A stretch of 64,000 bases of DNA from Bacillus cereus (GCF_025917685.1 NZ_CP089518.1:1427001-1491000); one strand, 5' to 3'. Shown: positions 1 through 9,225, counted from the first letter of the stretch. Made by a program: numbers and translations. The notes: a model not told the origin generated them from the sequence alone.

Positions 1-27
1 GAGACAAGAAAAGAGAATATGAAACAT

Positions 28-68
28 AAAAAAGGTTACCAGATTTATAAATGGTAACCTTTTTTATG
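28..68. terminator. Intrinsic terminator of the tyrosine-recombinase gene
   Basis: The arms AAAGGTTACC and GGTAACCTTT flank a short A/T-rich loop, with A-rich and T-rich sides so that it can work in both directions. It lies just beyond the stop codon of the minus-strand gene at 80 and may also end a plus-strand transcript entering from outside the window. Confidence 0.85.
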
Positions 69-79
69 TATAAGAGTTA

Positions 80-610
80 TTAAGCAATACCGATATACTT
101 TAAAGTTTTGGATGGAGTACTGTGGTCAAAGAAATGTTGTAAAAATGCGATATCAACACCTGATTTGTATGCACAATAGCCCCAAGTTTTTCGAAGTGTA
201 TGTGAGCTAATCCCTTCTAATCCAACTTCTTTTGCAGCTTTGTTTAAAATGTACCATGCATGTTGTCTCGTAATAGACTTTGTCCCTTTTTGAGACTTTA
301 ATAATGGCTCATTACGTTTCCAAGTTTTACGTTCTTTCATGTAATCTTCGATTGCGTGCTGTAAGTCTTCATTTACAGCAAACCATTTATGTTTCTTTAC
401 TTTTTCATTGTAAAATAAAATGGAATGGCGAACATTTTCGTCTTCATCGATTACATCACTAACTTTTAATTGTAAGATTTCACTTACTTTCAAGCCAGAA
501 TTTACAGCTAATACGAATAATAAGCCATCACGTTTCGAAGATTGTAAAAGTATATTTTTGATAGTTTCTAATTGTTTTTCGTTTTGAATTGGTTGTCCTG
601 CTTGTTTCAT
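80..610 (-). CDS. Small tyrosine recombinase/phage-integrase family protein
   Basis: A 176-residue protein covering essentially the catalytic domain of tyrosine recombinases. Visible signature residues are H137 and R140 (SHTLRKT), H163 (FDHST) and the presumed nucleophile Y172 (TLKYIGI). The first catalytic arginine, normally in a GLR-x-SE motif, reads GLKVSE, so position 41 is lysine. There is no N-terminal SAM-like core-binding domain, and at 176 residues it is much shorter than XerC/D-type enzymes (about 300). I chose ATG 610 because GAGGAGA lies at good spacing from it, whereas GTG 619 abuts that site. No attachment-site repeats or cargo are visible, so it looks like a resident single-domain recombinase or a derived DNA-binding protein. 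Family call is firm; activity is doubtful. Confidence 0.8.
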   Translation of the reverse strand: MKQAGQPIQNEKQLETIKNILLQSSKRDGLLFVLAVNSGLKVSEILQLKVSDVIDEDENVRHSILFYNEKVKKHKWFAVNEDLQHAIEDYMKERKTWKRNEPLLKSQKGTKSITRQHAWYILNKAAKEVGLEGISSHTLRKTWGYCAYKSGVDIAFLQHFFDHSTPSKTLKYIGIA

Positions 611-717
611 TTCACGCACTCTCCTCTTTTGTATGTGTAAAGGAAAGGATTAACTTGTTTCTTACTATAAAGGGAGAGTGTGAATTTCATGTGAACTCCT
701 AGTGAAATTAAGACAAA

Positions 718-2535
718 TTATTTGACTTCTTTTACTTTTTGTAAATTAAAATAAAATACAACACTATTAGTTGTATTATACACACCGTATTCAGCGCGGT
801 GTAAGTCTAAAATGTTTTTAACAATAGATAACCCAAGACCGGTACCTCCAGTATGACGGCTACGAGAAGCATCTAAACGGTAGAAGCGATCCCAAATTTT
901 TTCAAGACTTTCTTCTGGAATAGGATTGCCTGTGTTTTCAATTTCGATTTTCACTGTATCTTCCGTTTCTACAACAGAGACGTGTATTTTTTCACCATCT
1001 GGAGTATATCGAATTGCATTGCTAAGCAAGTTCACAACTACTTGCTCAATACGGCTACGATTTGCTTTAACAAATAGAGATGAGTCAACATGGATGTCCA
1101 CTTGTAAATGTTTTTCTTCCATGCTAAATAATAATTTTGTATAGACTTGTTGAATTAATTCACCGATTGAGAATGTCGACATTTCTAGTTTGTACGTACC
1201 AGATTCAAGTTTTGCTAATTCTAACATTTCAACAATAAGTCTATTCATATTTTCTGTTTCTTCTAAAATAACATTTGTATAATAGGTCGTATCTTTACTT
1301 ACGCCATCTTGAATACCTTCAGCGAAGCTACGAATAACACTAAGTGGTGTTTTTAATTCATGAGATACACCAGAAATGAATTCTTTTCTCGTTTTTTCCA
1401 ATTGACGTTCGCGTTCAATATCTTGTTGTAATTTTGTATTGGCAACATTTAATCGGTCGATTCGATCTTTTAAATTTACAGAGAGTGTATTAATACTGCT
1501 TGATAATCCACCAATTTCATCATCTGCTGCAACAGGTAACTTCTCGCTAAAATCAAAGTTGGCCATTTTTTTTGTAACACGATTTATCTTAATTAATGGT
1601 TTAACAATGATTTTTGAGTAATAGAAGGATAACAAAATAATAACGAGAAACACGATAATTAAGGCATAGACATAATAATCTTTTAAAACGAGCATCGCTT
1701 CATTAACGGGTTGTAAAGATGCTATCGCAAAAGCGTACTCCTTAATTTCTCCGTTTTCCATAATAGGCTTTACAAAGACACTGTTTTTTATATTTTCCCC
1801 ACTATCTAAAATATACGTGTTTAATTGATTTGAATTAGAAGTACCTTGCCTAATAGTTCTTGCAAAATATTGAACAGCTTGTAATGTTTCAAAATCCTTT
1901 GCAAGACGAATCTCAGTCTTGGAAGGAAGCTGTAATTTAGATATTATCCCAGTAAAATGGATTGGAGAACCCGTATTATTATATCGATTTTTAAGTTTAT
2001 TTTTAGATGGATTACCACTAATGGATTGAAAATCTGAATTGAATTGTTCATTTTCCCATCTAGTATTATTGGTTATTAATTCTTGAGGTGTTATTATATT
2101 ATTCGGTTGGAGTAGTCCGTCTACATAAATTATTCCATCTTTTTTTAATCCTAAGTTTACGAATTTATTATATTCTTCAGGTGTTAAAAGGTTGTTAAGG
2201 GGGATGGAATAGGTTTTATTATTGTTAGGATTAATCACATCAATGTAAAAACTGTTTTCACTTTTAATAATTCCGTTAGAATCTAAAAATTGGATTTCAG
2301 CATTTGTTTTATCATGAAATTCTTGTTTTAATTTTCTAGTGTCCTCAAAGTCTTGGGCGCTTTTTTCATAATTATTTACGAATTTTTCAAAAGCCGTCTG
2401 AACGGTTTTTACTTTCTTATTAATATAAAACTTCTCTAAAAATAGAGATTGTCCAAGGAAAAAAAGGAGAAATATGATTGTAAATAAAGTTGATGTTAAT
2501 AAAAATAGTTTAAAGACGATGCTTCTGTTCTTCAC
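718..2535 (-). CDS. Orphan membrane sensor histidine kinase (VanS/PhoR-like)
   Basis: A 605-residue EnvZ/PhoR-class sensor kinase. One membrane segment lies near residues 9-31, followed by a large extracytoplasmic domain of about 250 residues rich in Asn. A second membrane segment lies near 288-308, then HAMP (about 310-365), a HisKA H-box with H392 in SHELKTP, and a HATPase domain with N-box NLLSNAIRYTP, a GNPIP variant of the G1 box, and GTGLGLSI. No response-regulator gene adjoins it: the upstream neighbour is deoD and the downstream one is the recombinase gene. It must therefore act on a regulator encoded elsewhere. The H-box context is not the KinA sporulation type. Function is inferred from family only; the signal is unknown. 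Confidence 0.93.
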   Translation of the reverse strand: MKNRSIVFKLFLLTSTLFTIIFLLFFLGQSLFLEKFYINKKVKTVQTAFEKFVNNYEKSAQDFEDTRKLKQEFHDKTNAEIQFLDSNGIIKSENSFYIDVINPNNNKTYSIPLNNLLTPEEYNKFVNLGLKKDGIIYVDGLLQPNNIITPQELITNNTRWENEQFNSDFQSISGNPSKNKLKNRYNNTGSPIHFTGIISKLQLPSKTEIRLAKDFETLQAVQYFARTIRQGTSNSNQLNTYILDSGENIKNSVFVKPIMENGEIKEYAFAIASLQPVNEAMLVLKDYYVYALIIVFLVIILLSFYYSKIIVKPLIKINRVTKKMANFDFSEKLPVAADDEIGGLSSSINTLSVNLKDRIDRLNVANTKLQQDIERERQLEKTRKEFISGVSHELKTPLSVIRSFAEGIQDGVSKDTTYYTNVILEETENMNRLIVEMLELAKLESGTYKLEMSTFSIGELIQQVYTKLLFSMEEKHLQVDIHVDSSLFVKANRSRIEQVVVNLLSNAIRYTPDGEKIHVSVVETEDTVKIEIENTGNPIPEESLEKIWDRFYRLDASRSRHTGGTGLGLSIVKNILDLHRAEYGVYNTTNSVVFYFNLQKVKEVK

Positions 2536-2695
2536 TGTTTCACCTCGTATGAAAAATACTGTAATATAAATGATTTCTTAATTATAACAAAGGTTACAAA
2601 AAAATAGAGGGGAGAAATCTGTCTCTCTCTAAAGTAGTTTTTTATAGAAAGTCACATAAAGAGAAGGTGCAGTGACTGTCGAAGTATTGTAGCAT

Positions 2696-2731
2696 AAAAA
2701 AGAACTCGCCAGACGTATGACAAGTTCTTTA
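2696..2731 (-). terminator. deoD terminator
   Basis: On the minus strand a 12-bp stem (arms about 2700-2711 and 2718-2729) forms completely if two G-U pairs are allowed, and is followed by a U run. It lies just after the deoD stop codon at 2737. Confidence 0.8.
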
Positions 2732-2736
2732 GTGTA

Positions 2737-3444
2737 CTATTGCTGAATTGCTGCATCTAAAGCGATTTCAATCATTTCGTTAAATGTAGTTTGACGCTCT
2801 TCAGATGTTGTTTCTTCACCAGTGAAGATATGGTCGCTTACTGTTAATACAGATAATGCATTTACACCATATTTAGCTGCTAATGTGTAAAGAGCAGTCG
2901 TCTCCATCTCTACTGCTAATACACCGTAATCTCCAAGTTTTTTAACCATGTCCATGCTCTCACGATAAAATACATCTGCTGTTAATACGTTACCAACACG
3001 AACGTGTAATCCTTTTTCTGTTCCAGCATCGTAAGCTTTCTTTAAAAGATCAAAGTTTGCAGCAGGAGCAAAATCAAAACCTGGGAATGTTAAGCGGTTC
3101 ATATTAGAATCTGTACAAGCCGTCATCGCAATAATAACGTCACGTACCTTAACATCTTTTTGAATAGCACCACATGTCCCAACACGAATTAAATTTTTCA
3201 CTCCGTAGCTTTGAATTAATTCGTTTACATAAATAGAAATAGAAGGAACACCCATGCCTGTACCTTGAACAGATACACGCTTTCCTTTGTAAGTTCCAGT
3301 GAAACCTAACATGCCACGCACGTTGTTATAACAAGTAACATCCTCTAAAAATGTTTCAGCAATATATTTTGCACGTAATGGATCACCAGGTAATAGAATA
3401 GATTCAGCAATTTCGCCTTGTTTTGCTTCAATATGTACACTCAT
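2737..3444 (-). CDS. deoD: Purine nucleoside phosphorylase DeoD
   Basis: A 235-residue hexameric-type purine nucleoside phosphorylase, which cleaves (deoxy)purine nucleosides with phosphate to base plus pentose-1-phosphate in cytoplasmic salvage. Family residues are in place: H4, the phosphate-loop [11 protein letters not shown] (20-30), GTGMGVPS (61-68), VGTCGA (88-93), VEMET (178-182, ribose site) and catalytic D204 in VSDH. Length is typical of the DeoD family rather than the trimeric PunA type. ATG is preceded by a good AAGGAGG. It is transcribed alone and diverges from the gene at 3633; Bacillus enzymes of this type favour 6-aminopurines such as adenosine (family knowledge). Confidence 0.97.
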
Positions 3445-3632
3445 GAAAAATCCTCCTTATAATGTATTGATAGAAATCAATATCATTTGCATTATACACT
3501 ACGACTCCTTTCAATCAAAATCTTTTTTATTTGTAATATGTGCAAAAGAGGAGGATTTCATAAATCATAATCTAGAATATATATTTAAGAGGTTTTGCAT
3601 GGATAAAGACAATAAAAATGGTAGGTGATATT

Positions 3633-4412
3633 TTGAAAAATCTTGTCATTGGGCTTATTACACTAGTACTTATTGTGGCAGGAGGATTTTACATAAAAAA
3701 ATATCAAGAAACTGTAGAAACGACCGGAGATGTTCAAGAAGTGAAGTGGGATGTGAAAAATAAAAAGGGAAATGAAAAAATCGATATTTCGTTTCAATTG
3801 CTAAATAAAATGAATAATGAAGTTCGTGGTGTGAACGATCAAATTCGAGCAGTGATAGTAGATGGGAATTTGAAAAACATACAACAAACGAAGCCTATAT
3901 TTGCTGGAAATGGATCGTATAAGCTATCTTCAGATGTAGCGAAAGGTGAAGAGTACACGATATTTTTGTATGAAGATGAAAACAAGTCCGTGGAATCATT
4001 TTCTAAGAAAGATTTTGGTGAAGAAAAAAAGGAGAAAAACAAGGACAAAAATAAAAAGAAACTACCTGTTGATACTGTACTTACAAAAAATATAGGAGAG
4101 CATCAAGTGTCTCTTTTATTCGGTGCATTACACCCGAATGAGGCAACGACATTAACATTTCAGTTTCAAGCGAAAAAGGGAGAAAAGCTGAAATTAAATT
4201 CGGGGAGAGGTGAAGTCAACGCTCTTTATATCGTTGATGAGACAAGGGAGCATTTTTTATACGCTATTCCTGTTGATATGGATGAACAATTACAATATAG
4301 AATTACATTTCCTGAAGAAGGAACATATAAAATATGGGGAGATTTCTATATAAATGGTAAAAAATATACAAAAGAGTTTAGTATACAAGTGCAAAAACGA
4401 AAAAACAGCTAA
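3633..4412 (+). CDS. Membrane-anchored extracytoplasmic protein of unknown function
   Basis: About 259 residues. I prefer TTG 3633 because TAGGTGA lies a few bases upstream; ATG 3618 has no such site. An N-terminal hydrophobic segment (about 2-22) acts as signal anchor, followed by a first beta-rich domain, a very Lys/Glu-rich linker (roughly residues 128-146), and a second beta-rich domain ending in a segment (FPEEGTYKIWGDF) that resembles immunoglobulin-like FixH/YtkA-type folds. There is no lipobox cysteine and no enzymatic motif. The gene is convergent with mprF, and the two share one palindromic terminator. I do not recognise a specific family. Confidence 0.75.
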   Translation: MKNLVIGLITLVLIVAGGFYIKKYQETVETTGDVQEVKWDVKNKKGNEKIDISFQLLNKMNNEVRGVNDQIRAVIVDGNLKNIQQTKPIFAGNGSYKLSSDVAKGEEYTIFLYEDENKSVESFSKKDFGEEKKEKNKDKNKKKLPVDTVLTKNIGEHQVSLLFGALHPNEATTLTFQFQAKKGEKLKLNSGRGEVNALYIVDETREHFLYAIPVDMDEQLQYRITFPEEGTYKIWGDFYINGKKYTKEFSIQVQKRKNS

Positions 4413-4435
4413 GTACTTAGCTGTTTTTTCGTTTT
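4394..4435. terminator. Shared bidirectional terminator, perfect 42-bp palindrome
   Basis: Bases 4394-4435 form a perfect palindrome centred between 4414 and 4415, with an A-rich left and a T-rich right flank. The TAA stop of the plus-strand gene (4410-4412) and the stop of mprF on the minus strand (4417-4419) both lie inside the stem, so one element ends two convergent genes. Confidence 0.93.
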
Positions 4436-7002
4436 CCTATTAATTTTGTTACAGAGAGCATTGTAATTGGTAAAGAATGATTCTTTCGAAATGCTAAATA
4501 TTTTCCACTCCATGCAGGTTTGTATTTTTCTTTGAAATGTCGTAAACCGCTGAAGCTATATGTGTAACGAACGTTATTAAATATTGCAGCGGCAACTCGT
4601 TCAGACCAGAACGATTGCGTTGATAAACCGACATTTGAGAGTGGTGCCATACCAATATTAAAGGAATGGTATTCATTTTCTTTTGCCCAGTGGAATAAGT
4701 GGATAAAAATTGCATCCATGATGCCGCTAGGAGCGTCTGGATAATAACGCATTAAATCAACAGATAATATGCCACTTTGATATACTGGCATAAAGGTTGT
4801 AAAGGCAATTATTTTTCCTTCTGCATCAGATAAAGTAGCGATAGGGGCACGGCTAATATACTCATGATCGAAGTATCCAAGTGAAAATCCTTTTTCTTTT
4901 TTTCCGCCAAGCCAAGCATCAGACACTTTCTTTAATTCCTCGTATAATTCGTCTGAGAATGGTGGCTCATGAATAGAGAATGTATAACCTTCTCGTTCAA
5001 AACGGTTGAAAGTAGCTCGCATACCAGCACGTTTTTTTCCTGTTATTGTAAACGTGTTTAAATCAACGACAGCCTCTTCGCCAAGTTTAAAGAAGTTATA
5101 GCCGAAATCGTGGTATAAGCTCATCCATTTACTTTCAATTTGATAAAATACGCAAATATACCCAAATCGATCAGCTTCAGCTAAAAATTCTTGCAACACG
5201 GTACGGTAGGAGGATGGATCACCAATTGGATCACCAAGTACAACAAGACGTTTTCCAGTAATTGAAAAGAGAAGAAGTGCTTTTCCGTCACTACTAAAGA
5301 AGAACTGCTTATCTCCTAAAAAACCTAAATGACTAAGTACGTTCCCGCCATGTTCCTCTAAGAAGTTTTCTAACCTTTTGTCATTAGCTGGTTGCCCGGG
5401 AAATTCACTACGGTAACGATTGGCAATTAGTGAACCGATAAGTAAAAAAGTAGGAACGAAAAAGGCGGCTGCTAATGCACTTCGTTTAACCTGTGTAATA
5501 TTTCGAACGACAAAATCGGGTTGGAATGCTTCTTTTGCGCCTGCAAATAAAATGCCTAAGTTTTTATATAAATATAACGTAAGCAATAAGAAGATAAATA
5601 CTTTTACGATATCAGAAAGAGAGACTTCCATTTTCTCGCGTAAAAATCTTTTACGAAGCATATACAACACAGCAAGTACGATTAATAAAATAAAGGTTTC
5701 TTCAATATCAATTCCTTTTAGGGTATTAAAGATTGCTGCTCCAATTAAAGAAACAATTGTCATATAGTATGAACGCTTTGTTCCGTAATATATTCCTCGC
5801 GAAAGAATCAGGAGGAGAATACCAAATGTTAATGATAAGCTAAAAGAAAATTGAATAAGGTGCTTGGGTGCTAAAATATGTAAGGCGTGAGCTCGGTTAA
5901 TACTAGTTGGTAAAATTGTTGATAGAATAACCATCAAGCCAGCGAACACTGTTAAAGCAGCGGATGCCCATGAACCTAATTTTCCTAAAAAATCACGTTG
6001 TAAAGTCCAAATTACGCCAGTTGTTTCTAATGCAGGTGCAATAAATGGTTTATCTTCAATTTTTTTAATGGCTGCTCCTGTCATTTCAAAGGCTGCAAAA
6101 ATGAGACCAAGGCAGAATGGTAAGATGTAATAGACAAGGCGATATAATAACATAGCAGGTAGTAATACACCTGTATCAATACCGTATTGTCCGAGTCCAG
6201 TTAAGAAAACAAGATCAAATGAACCAAGGCCACCAGGGACAAGACTTACGACACCGGCTAAAGCTGCAATTACATAAACACCTAAAAACTTTTGAAATTC
6301 AATATCAATTCCAAACAATATTAAAATGACGTACATAACGATACCAGCAGATACCCACTCAACTAATGAAACTAATGAATATAAAACTGTTGGATTTTTC
6401 TCTGCTTCTTCATCCTCTTGTCCGTCTAGCTGTTTTGTTTTTCTATTTTTAATTTTAGAAAATCCAATATATATAGGAACGAAAAGAGCAAAGAAGATAA
6501 GAACAGGCCATAACCACGGTTTTTCATGCAGAATAAAACTAGTGTCTAATATTCCAATAAGGCCGAGGAATGAAAGAATGGCTAATCCGTTAATAAAAGC
6601 GGTTGTCATCCAAGCGATGCTTTTAATAAGTTTCCCATTATCTTTTATGTGCGGACGATATAACATTGTACGTACACCGGCACCAACAAGACCACCAAAA
6701 CCGATAAATCCATTTAAAGTGTTTGCAATCCATGAGATGCGGAAAATCTTTTGTACAGGTATATCGGCTTTTAAGTAACGAAGCATAACAAAGTCATAAA
6801 AGAACATTGTTGAAACGGCAAATGCACCGAGTGTAATCGCTAAAAATACTCCACCAGTTGGAATGTTTTTAATTGTTTCAATCGCTTCTAAAAAAGAAAT
6901 ACCTGCTAATTCTTTTTTAGCTTGAAAGAAAACAATTGTTAAGACAACAAATGGGAAGAGTATTTTCCCGATTTGTAAGAAACGTTTCCATGAAAACGAC
7001 AT
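4417..7002 (-). CDS. mprF: Phosphatidylglycerol lysyltransferase/flippase MprF
   Basis: An 861-residue integral membrane protein. The N-terminal half is a flippase-type domain with many membrane helices, and includes the YbhN/UPF0104-like stretch SLVPGGLGSFDLVFL. The C-terminal third (from about residue 520) is a soluble GNAT-like DUF2156 aminoacyl-transfer domain with FSLGYFDHEYI and SFNIGMAPLSNVG motifs. It moves lysine from Lys-tRNA to phosphatidylglycerol and flips lysyl-PG outward, lowering surface charge and giving resistance to cationic peptides and daptomycin. Length matches B. subtilis MprF (about 856). ATG 7002 follows AAGGAGAG, so the 20 residues readable upstream are not part of the protein. 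It is monocistronic. Confidence 0.96.
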   Translation of the reverse strand: MSFSWKRFLQIGKILFPFVVLTIVFFQAKKELAGISFLEAIETIKNIPTGGVFLAITLGAFAVSTMFFYDFVMLRYLKADIPVQKIFRISWIANTLNGFIGFGGLVGAGVRTMLYRPHIKDNGKLIKSIAWMTTAFINGLAILSFLGLIGILDTSFILHEKPWLWPVLIFFALFVPIYIGFSKIKNRKTKQLDGQEDEEAEKNPTVLYSLVSLVEWVSAGIVMYVILILFGIDIEFQKFLGVYVIAALAGVVSLVPGGLGSFDLVFLTGLGQYGIDTGVLLPAMLLYRLVYYILPFCLGLIFAAFEMTGAAIKKIEDKPFIAPALETTGVIWTLQRDFLGKLGSWASAALTVFAGLMVILSTILPTSINRAHALHILAPKHLIQFSFSLSLTFGILLLILSRGIYYGTKRSYYMTIVSLIGAAIFNTLKGIDIEETFILLIVLAVLYMLRKRFLREKMEVSLSDIVKVFIFLLLTLYLYKNLGILFAGAKEAFQPDFVVRNITQVKRSALAAAFFVPTFLLIGSLIANRYRSEFPGQPANDKRLENFLEEHGGNVLSHLGFLGDKQFFFSSDGKALLLFSITGKRLVVLGDPIGDPSSYRTVLQEFLAEADRFGYICVFYQIESKWMSLYHDFGYNFFKLGEEAVVDLNTFTITGKKRAGMRATFNRFEREGYTFSIHEPPFSDELYEELKKVSDAWLGGKKEKGFSLGYFDHEYISRAPIATLSDAEGKIIAFTTFMPVYQSGILSVDLMRYYPDAPSGIMDAIFIHLFHWAKENEYHSFNIGMAPLSNVGLSTQSFWSERVAAAIFNNVRYTYSFSGLRHFKEKYKPAWSGKYLAFRKNHSLPITMLSVTKLIGKRKNS

Positions 7003-7188
7003 AAATACAACTCTCCTTGTGTAAGAAAACTGAGACAATAATATTATTATGACAAACTTCAAGAAAAATAAAAAGGTAAATTCCTGTATAGGGAAGCTAT
7101 TTTTTATATAGGTTATATTTAAAAGAATATTTCGTTTATCGGAAAATTGGGTTAAAATAAGGTGGAAGAAGGAAGAGAGGGGAAGTAG

Positions 7189-7578
7189 ATGATTATAATA
7201 GGTTACGCAGGATATGAGCTAGAAAAAGAAAAACCGAATACATCAGAAGATTTTTTTAATAGATCTGAAGTGACATATGTATTAAATAATCAAGAGAAAA
7301 CCTTTTCTGTCTTATATGTTCGATATTTTGAAGAAATTTTACAAGAAATTACCCCTTTTGAAGGAAATCCAGTTTATAAAGTAGAAGAACAAGACGTATA
7401 TTTACGAGATATTGTAGCAATCGCTTGTTTAGTGAACAATAAAGAGCTACGCGCGCAGAAGCGCTTGTATCTCAATGAAGTAACAGACTTTCAACGATAC
7501 TTTGACGAAGGAACAGTGGTGAAAGTACAAGAAATATTAGCTGAATTACATAAAAATAAAAGAGTAGAAATAGCGTAA
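7189..7578 (+). CDS. Conserved protein of unknown function
   Basis: 129 residues, soluble, acidic, without signal peptide or membrane segment. ATG 7189 is preceded by GAGGGGAAG. It diverges from mprF and lies 22 bp upstream of ypuI, so the two probably form a short operon ended by the hairpin at 8095. I recognise no motif; the sequence has a mixed alpha/beta pattern with a helical C-terminus (KVQEILAELHKNKR). Confidence 0.75.
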   Translation: MIIIGYAGYELEKEKPNTSEDFFNRSEVTYVLNNQEKTFSVLYVRYFEEILQEITPFEGNPVYKVEEQDVYLRDIVAIACLVNNKELRAQKRLYLNEVTDFQRYFDEGTVVKVQEILAELHKNKRVEIA

Positions 7579-7600
7579 AACGGCAAAGGAGAGAGAAGCC

Positions 7601-8092
7601 ATGTCTAATTTGATGGTTGAAAATCAAACAGAACAAGTTTCTATATTTTTAGAAGATGTCATTTCCTTAATAACTAATTATGTAAATTATCATACGTTAC
7701 CTTCTTTATTGGAGGAAACACCAACAGGAAACGAGCAATATTATAAAGGGATATTAGGGTCAATAAGAAGACTTCTTGTTTTTTGTGAAGAAGGACTTGA
7801 TGCATGTTTTGTTTTGCTGAATAGCCAGCCATTTCGAAAGACAGCAGCTGAAAAAGTTTTATATAAGATTTATCATCAAGTAATTGCAGAGTTTTTTTCG
7901 CCAAAGAATGATCATTGGTATGAAAATAGTCGTTCTGCTTATACAGGGAAAAATTCTATTGTTTTTCAGCAAACACCACCTGGATCTATAGAACGAATGA
8001 TGAAGGATTTAGAAGGTAAATTTCAATTGATGCGTGAAGAACTAGAATATTACGAGACAGATTATCAAACAAAAATGTTGCACAAATATTAA
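7601..8092 (+). CDS. ypuI: YpuI family protein (DUF3907)
   Basis: 163 residues, mainly helical and soluble; no catalytic motif seen. Length and position match B. subtilis YpuI, which lies just before dacB-spmA-spmB in the scpAB-ypuI-dacB region. Here scpA and scpB are not present upstream, and a superoxide dismutase gene separates ypuI from dacB. AAAGGAGAGAG precedes the ATG. Biochemical function is unknown. Confidence 0.75.
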   Translation: MSNLMVENQTEQVSIFLEDVISLITNYVNYHTLPSLLEETPTGNEQYYKGILGSIRRLLVFCEEGLDACFVLLNSQPFRKTAAEKVLYKIYHQVIAEFFSPKNDHWYENSRSAYTGKNSIVFQQTPPGSIERMMKDLEGKFQLMREELEYYETDYQTKMLHKY

Positions 8093-8094
8093 TT

Positions 8095-8136
8095 AAGGAA
8101 AAGAAGCTAAGGACACTTAGCTTCTTTTCCTTTTGT
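8095..8136 (+). terminator. Terminator after ypuI
   Basis: Perfect 17-bp arms (8095-8111 and 8116-8132) with a 4-base loop and a following T-rich stretch. Confidence 0.92.
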
Positions 8137-8198
8137 CCAGTTATATAAGGGATTTTAATTGAATATAGTTAAAGTGGATAGCATCAAGGAGGTGTGAC

Positions 8199-9113
8199 AT
8201 GAGTCAGCAAGGTGTATTTACAGATTACTTTCATGAAGTAGAAAGCTGGTGTGAAAGTGTTCTTCAAGTATTAGATAGCCGTGCAATGGAAGTGTATGAT
8301 GTCCATATGCTTGCTTATAAAATTCAAACGTTATTAGAGCGTATGAAAGAGCATGAATACGACACAGATGCCGAGTTTATGTATGAAATAAGTGATGATG
8401 TAGAACATATTCAACACCATTTACAGGAAGTATTTATTCAAGAAGGAGAGGAATATGAACTAAGTGAAAGAGGGGATAGCGAACGAGCTGTTCCGATTGG
8501 GGGGCATACACTCCCGCCATTACCTTATCCATATAATGCGTTAGAACCGTACATTTCACGAGAAATTATGATGTTACACCATGATAAACATCATCGCAGT
8601 TACGTGGAAGGATTAAATAAAGCAGAGAAGATGATGGAAGAAGCGAGAAAAACAAATCAATTTGATTTAATTAAGCATTGGGAAAGAGAAGCGGCTTTTC
8701 ATGGATCAGGTCATTACTTACACACGATATTTTGGAATAACATGAAAAAAGATGGTGGTGGAAGTCCGAGAGGGGCTTTTTCACAACAAATTGAGCAAGA
8801 TTTCGGAAGTTTTTTGCGTTTTCAAAAGCATTTCACAGAGGCAGCTTCTAAAGTGGAAGGCTCAGGATGGGCGATTCTTGTATGGGTACCCCGTTCAGGA
8901 AGGTTAGAAATTTTGCAAAGCACGCTTCATCAATTGTTTACACAGTGGGATACGATACCACTCCTTGTACTCGATGTATGGGAACATGCGTATTATTTAC
9001 AATATCAAAATCGAAAAGATGAATATATTAAAAATTGGTGGAATGTTGTAAATTGGCCTGATGTAGAAAAGAGGTTTGAAAGTGCAAAGCAAATTGAATG
9101 GACGCCGTATTAG
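8199..9113 (+). CDS. Superoxide dismutase (Fe/Mn family) with N-terminal extension
   Basis: A 304-residue protein. Residues 1 to about 100 form an acidic helical extension absent from standard 200-residue enzymes; residues 103-304 are the Fe/Mn SOD fold. All four metal ligands are visible: H127 (LHHDKHH), H175 (YLHTIFW), D259 and H263 (LDVWEHAYY). Gateway tyrosine Y135 is present, and Q245 (STLHQ) appears to match the active-site glutamine. The loop between Q245 and D259 is about seven residues shorter than in E. coli MnSOD. It corresponds to the extra SOD called sod15 in B. anthracis and to SodF-type proteins. RBS AAGGAGGTG is strong. Whether it is an efficient dismutase is uncertain. Confidence 0.92.
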   Translation: MSQQGVFTDYFHEVESWCESVLQVLDSRAMEVYDVHMLAYKIQTLLERMKEHEYDTDAEFMYEISDDVEHIQHHLQEVFIQEGEEYELSERGDSERAVPIGGHTLPPLPYPYNALEPYISREIMMLHHDKHHRSYVEGLNKAEKMMEEARKTNQFDLIKHWEREAAFHGSGHYLHTIFWNNMKKDGGGSPRGAFSQQIEQDFGSFLRFQKHFTEAASKVEGSGWAILVWVPRSGRLEILQSTLHQLFTQWDTIPLLVLDVWEHAYYLQYQNRKDEYIKNWWNVVNWPDVEKRFESAKQIEWTPY

Positions 9114-9225
9114 ACGCATATCCCATGCGTCTTTTTTATTGGAGGTGGAAGGAAGATTTCGTTCATATTTTAAAAGGCCAAGCATACACTTGTACAAAAA
9201 GTGCCAAAAGGACGTGGGGGGAAAT

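Noticed and set aside
5420..5767. Plus-strand ORF inside mprF
   Set aside because: Antisense to a transmembrane region; Lys/Ser/Thr-rich shadow without ribosome site.
7003..7062. Twenty-residue N-terminal extension of MprF
   Set aside because: AAGGAGAG lies directly before ATG 7002, and family proteins start at that point.
9076..9225. In-frame extension of dacB by 50 codons upstream
   Set aside because: It overlaps the SOD gene, would put the signal peptide inside the protein, and ATG 9226 has a strong ribosome site.
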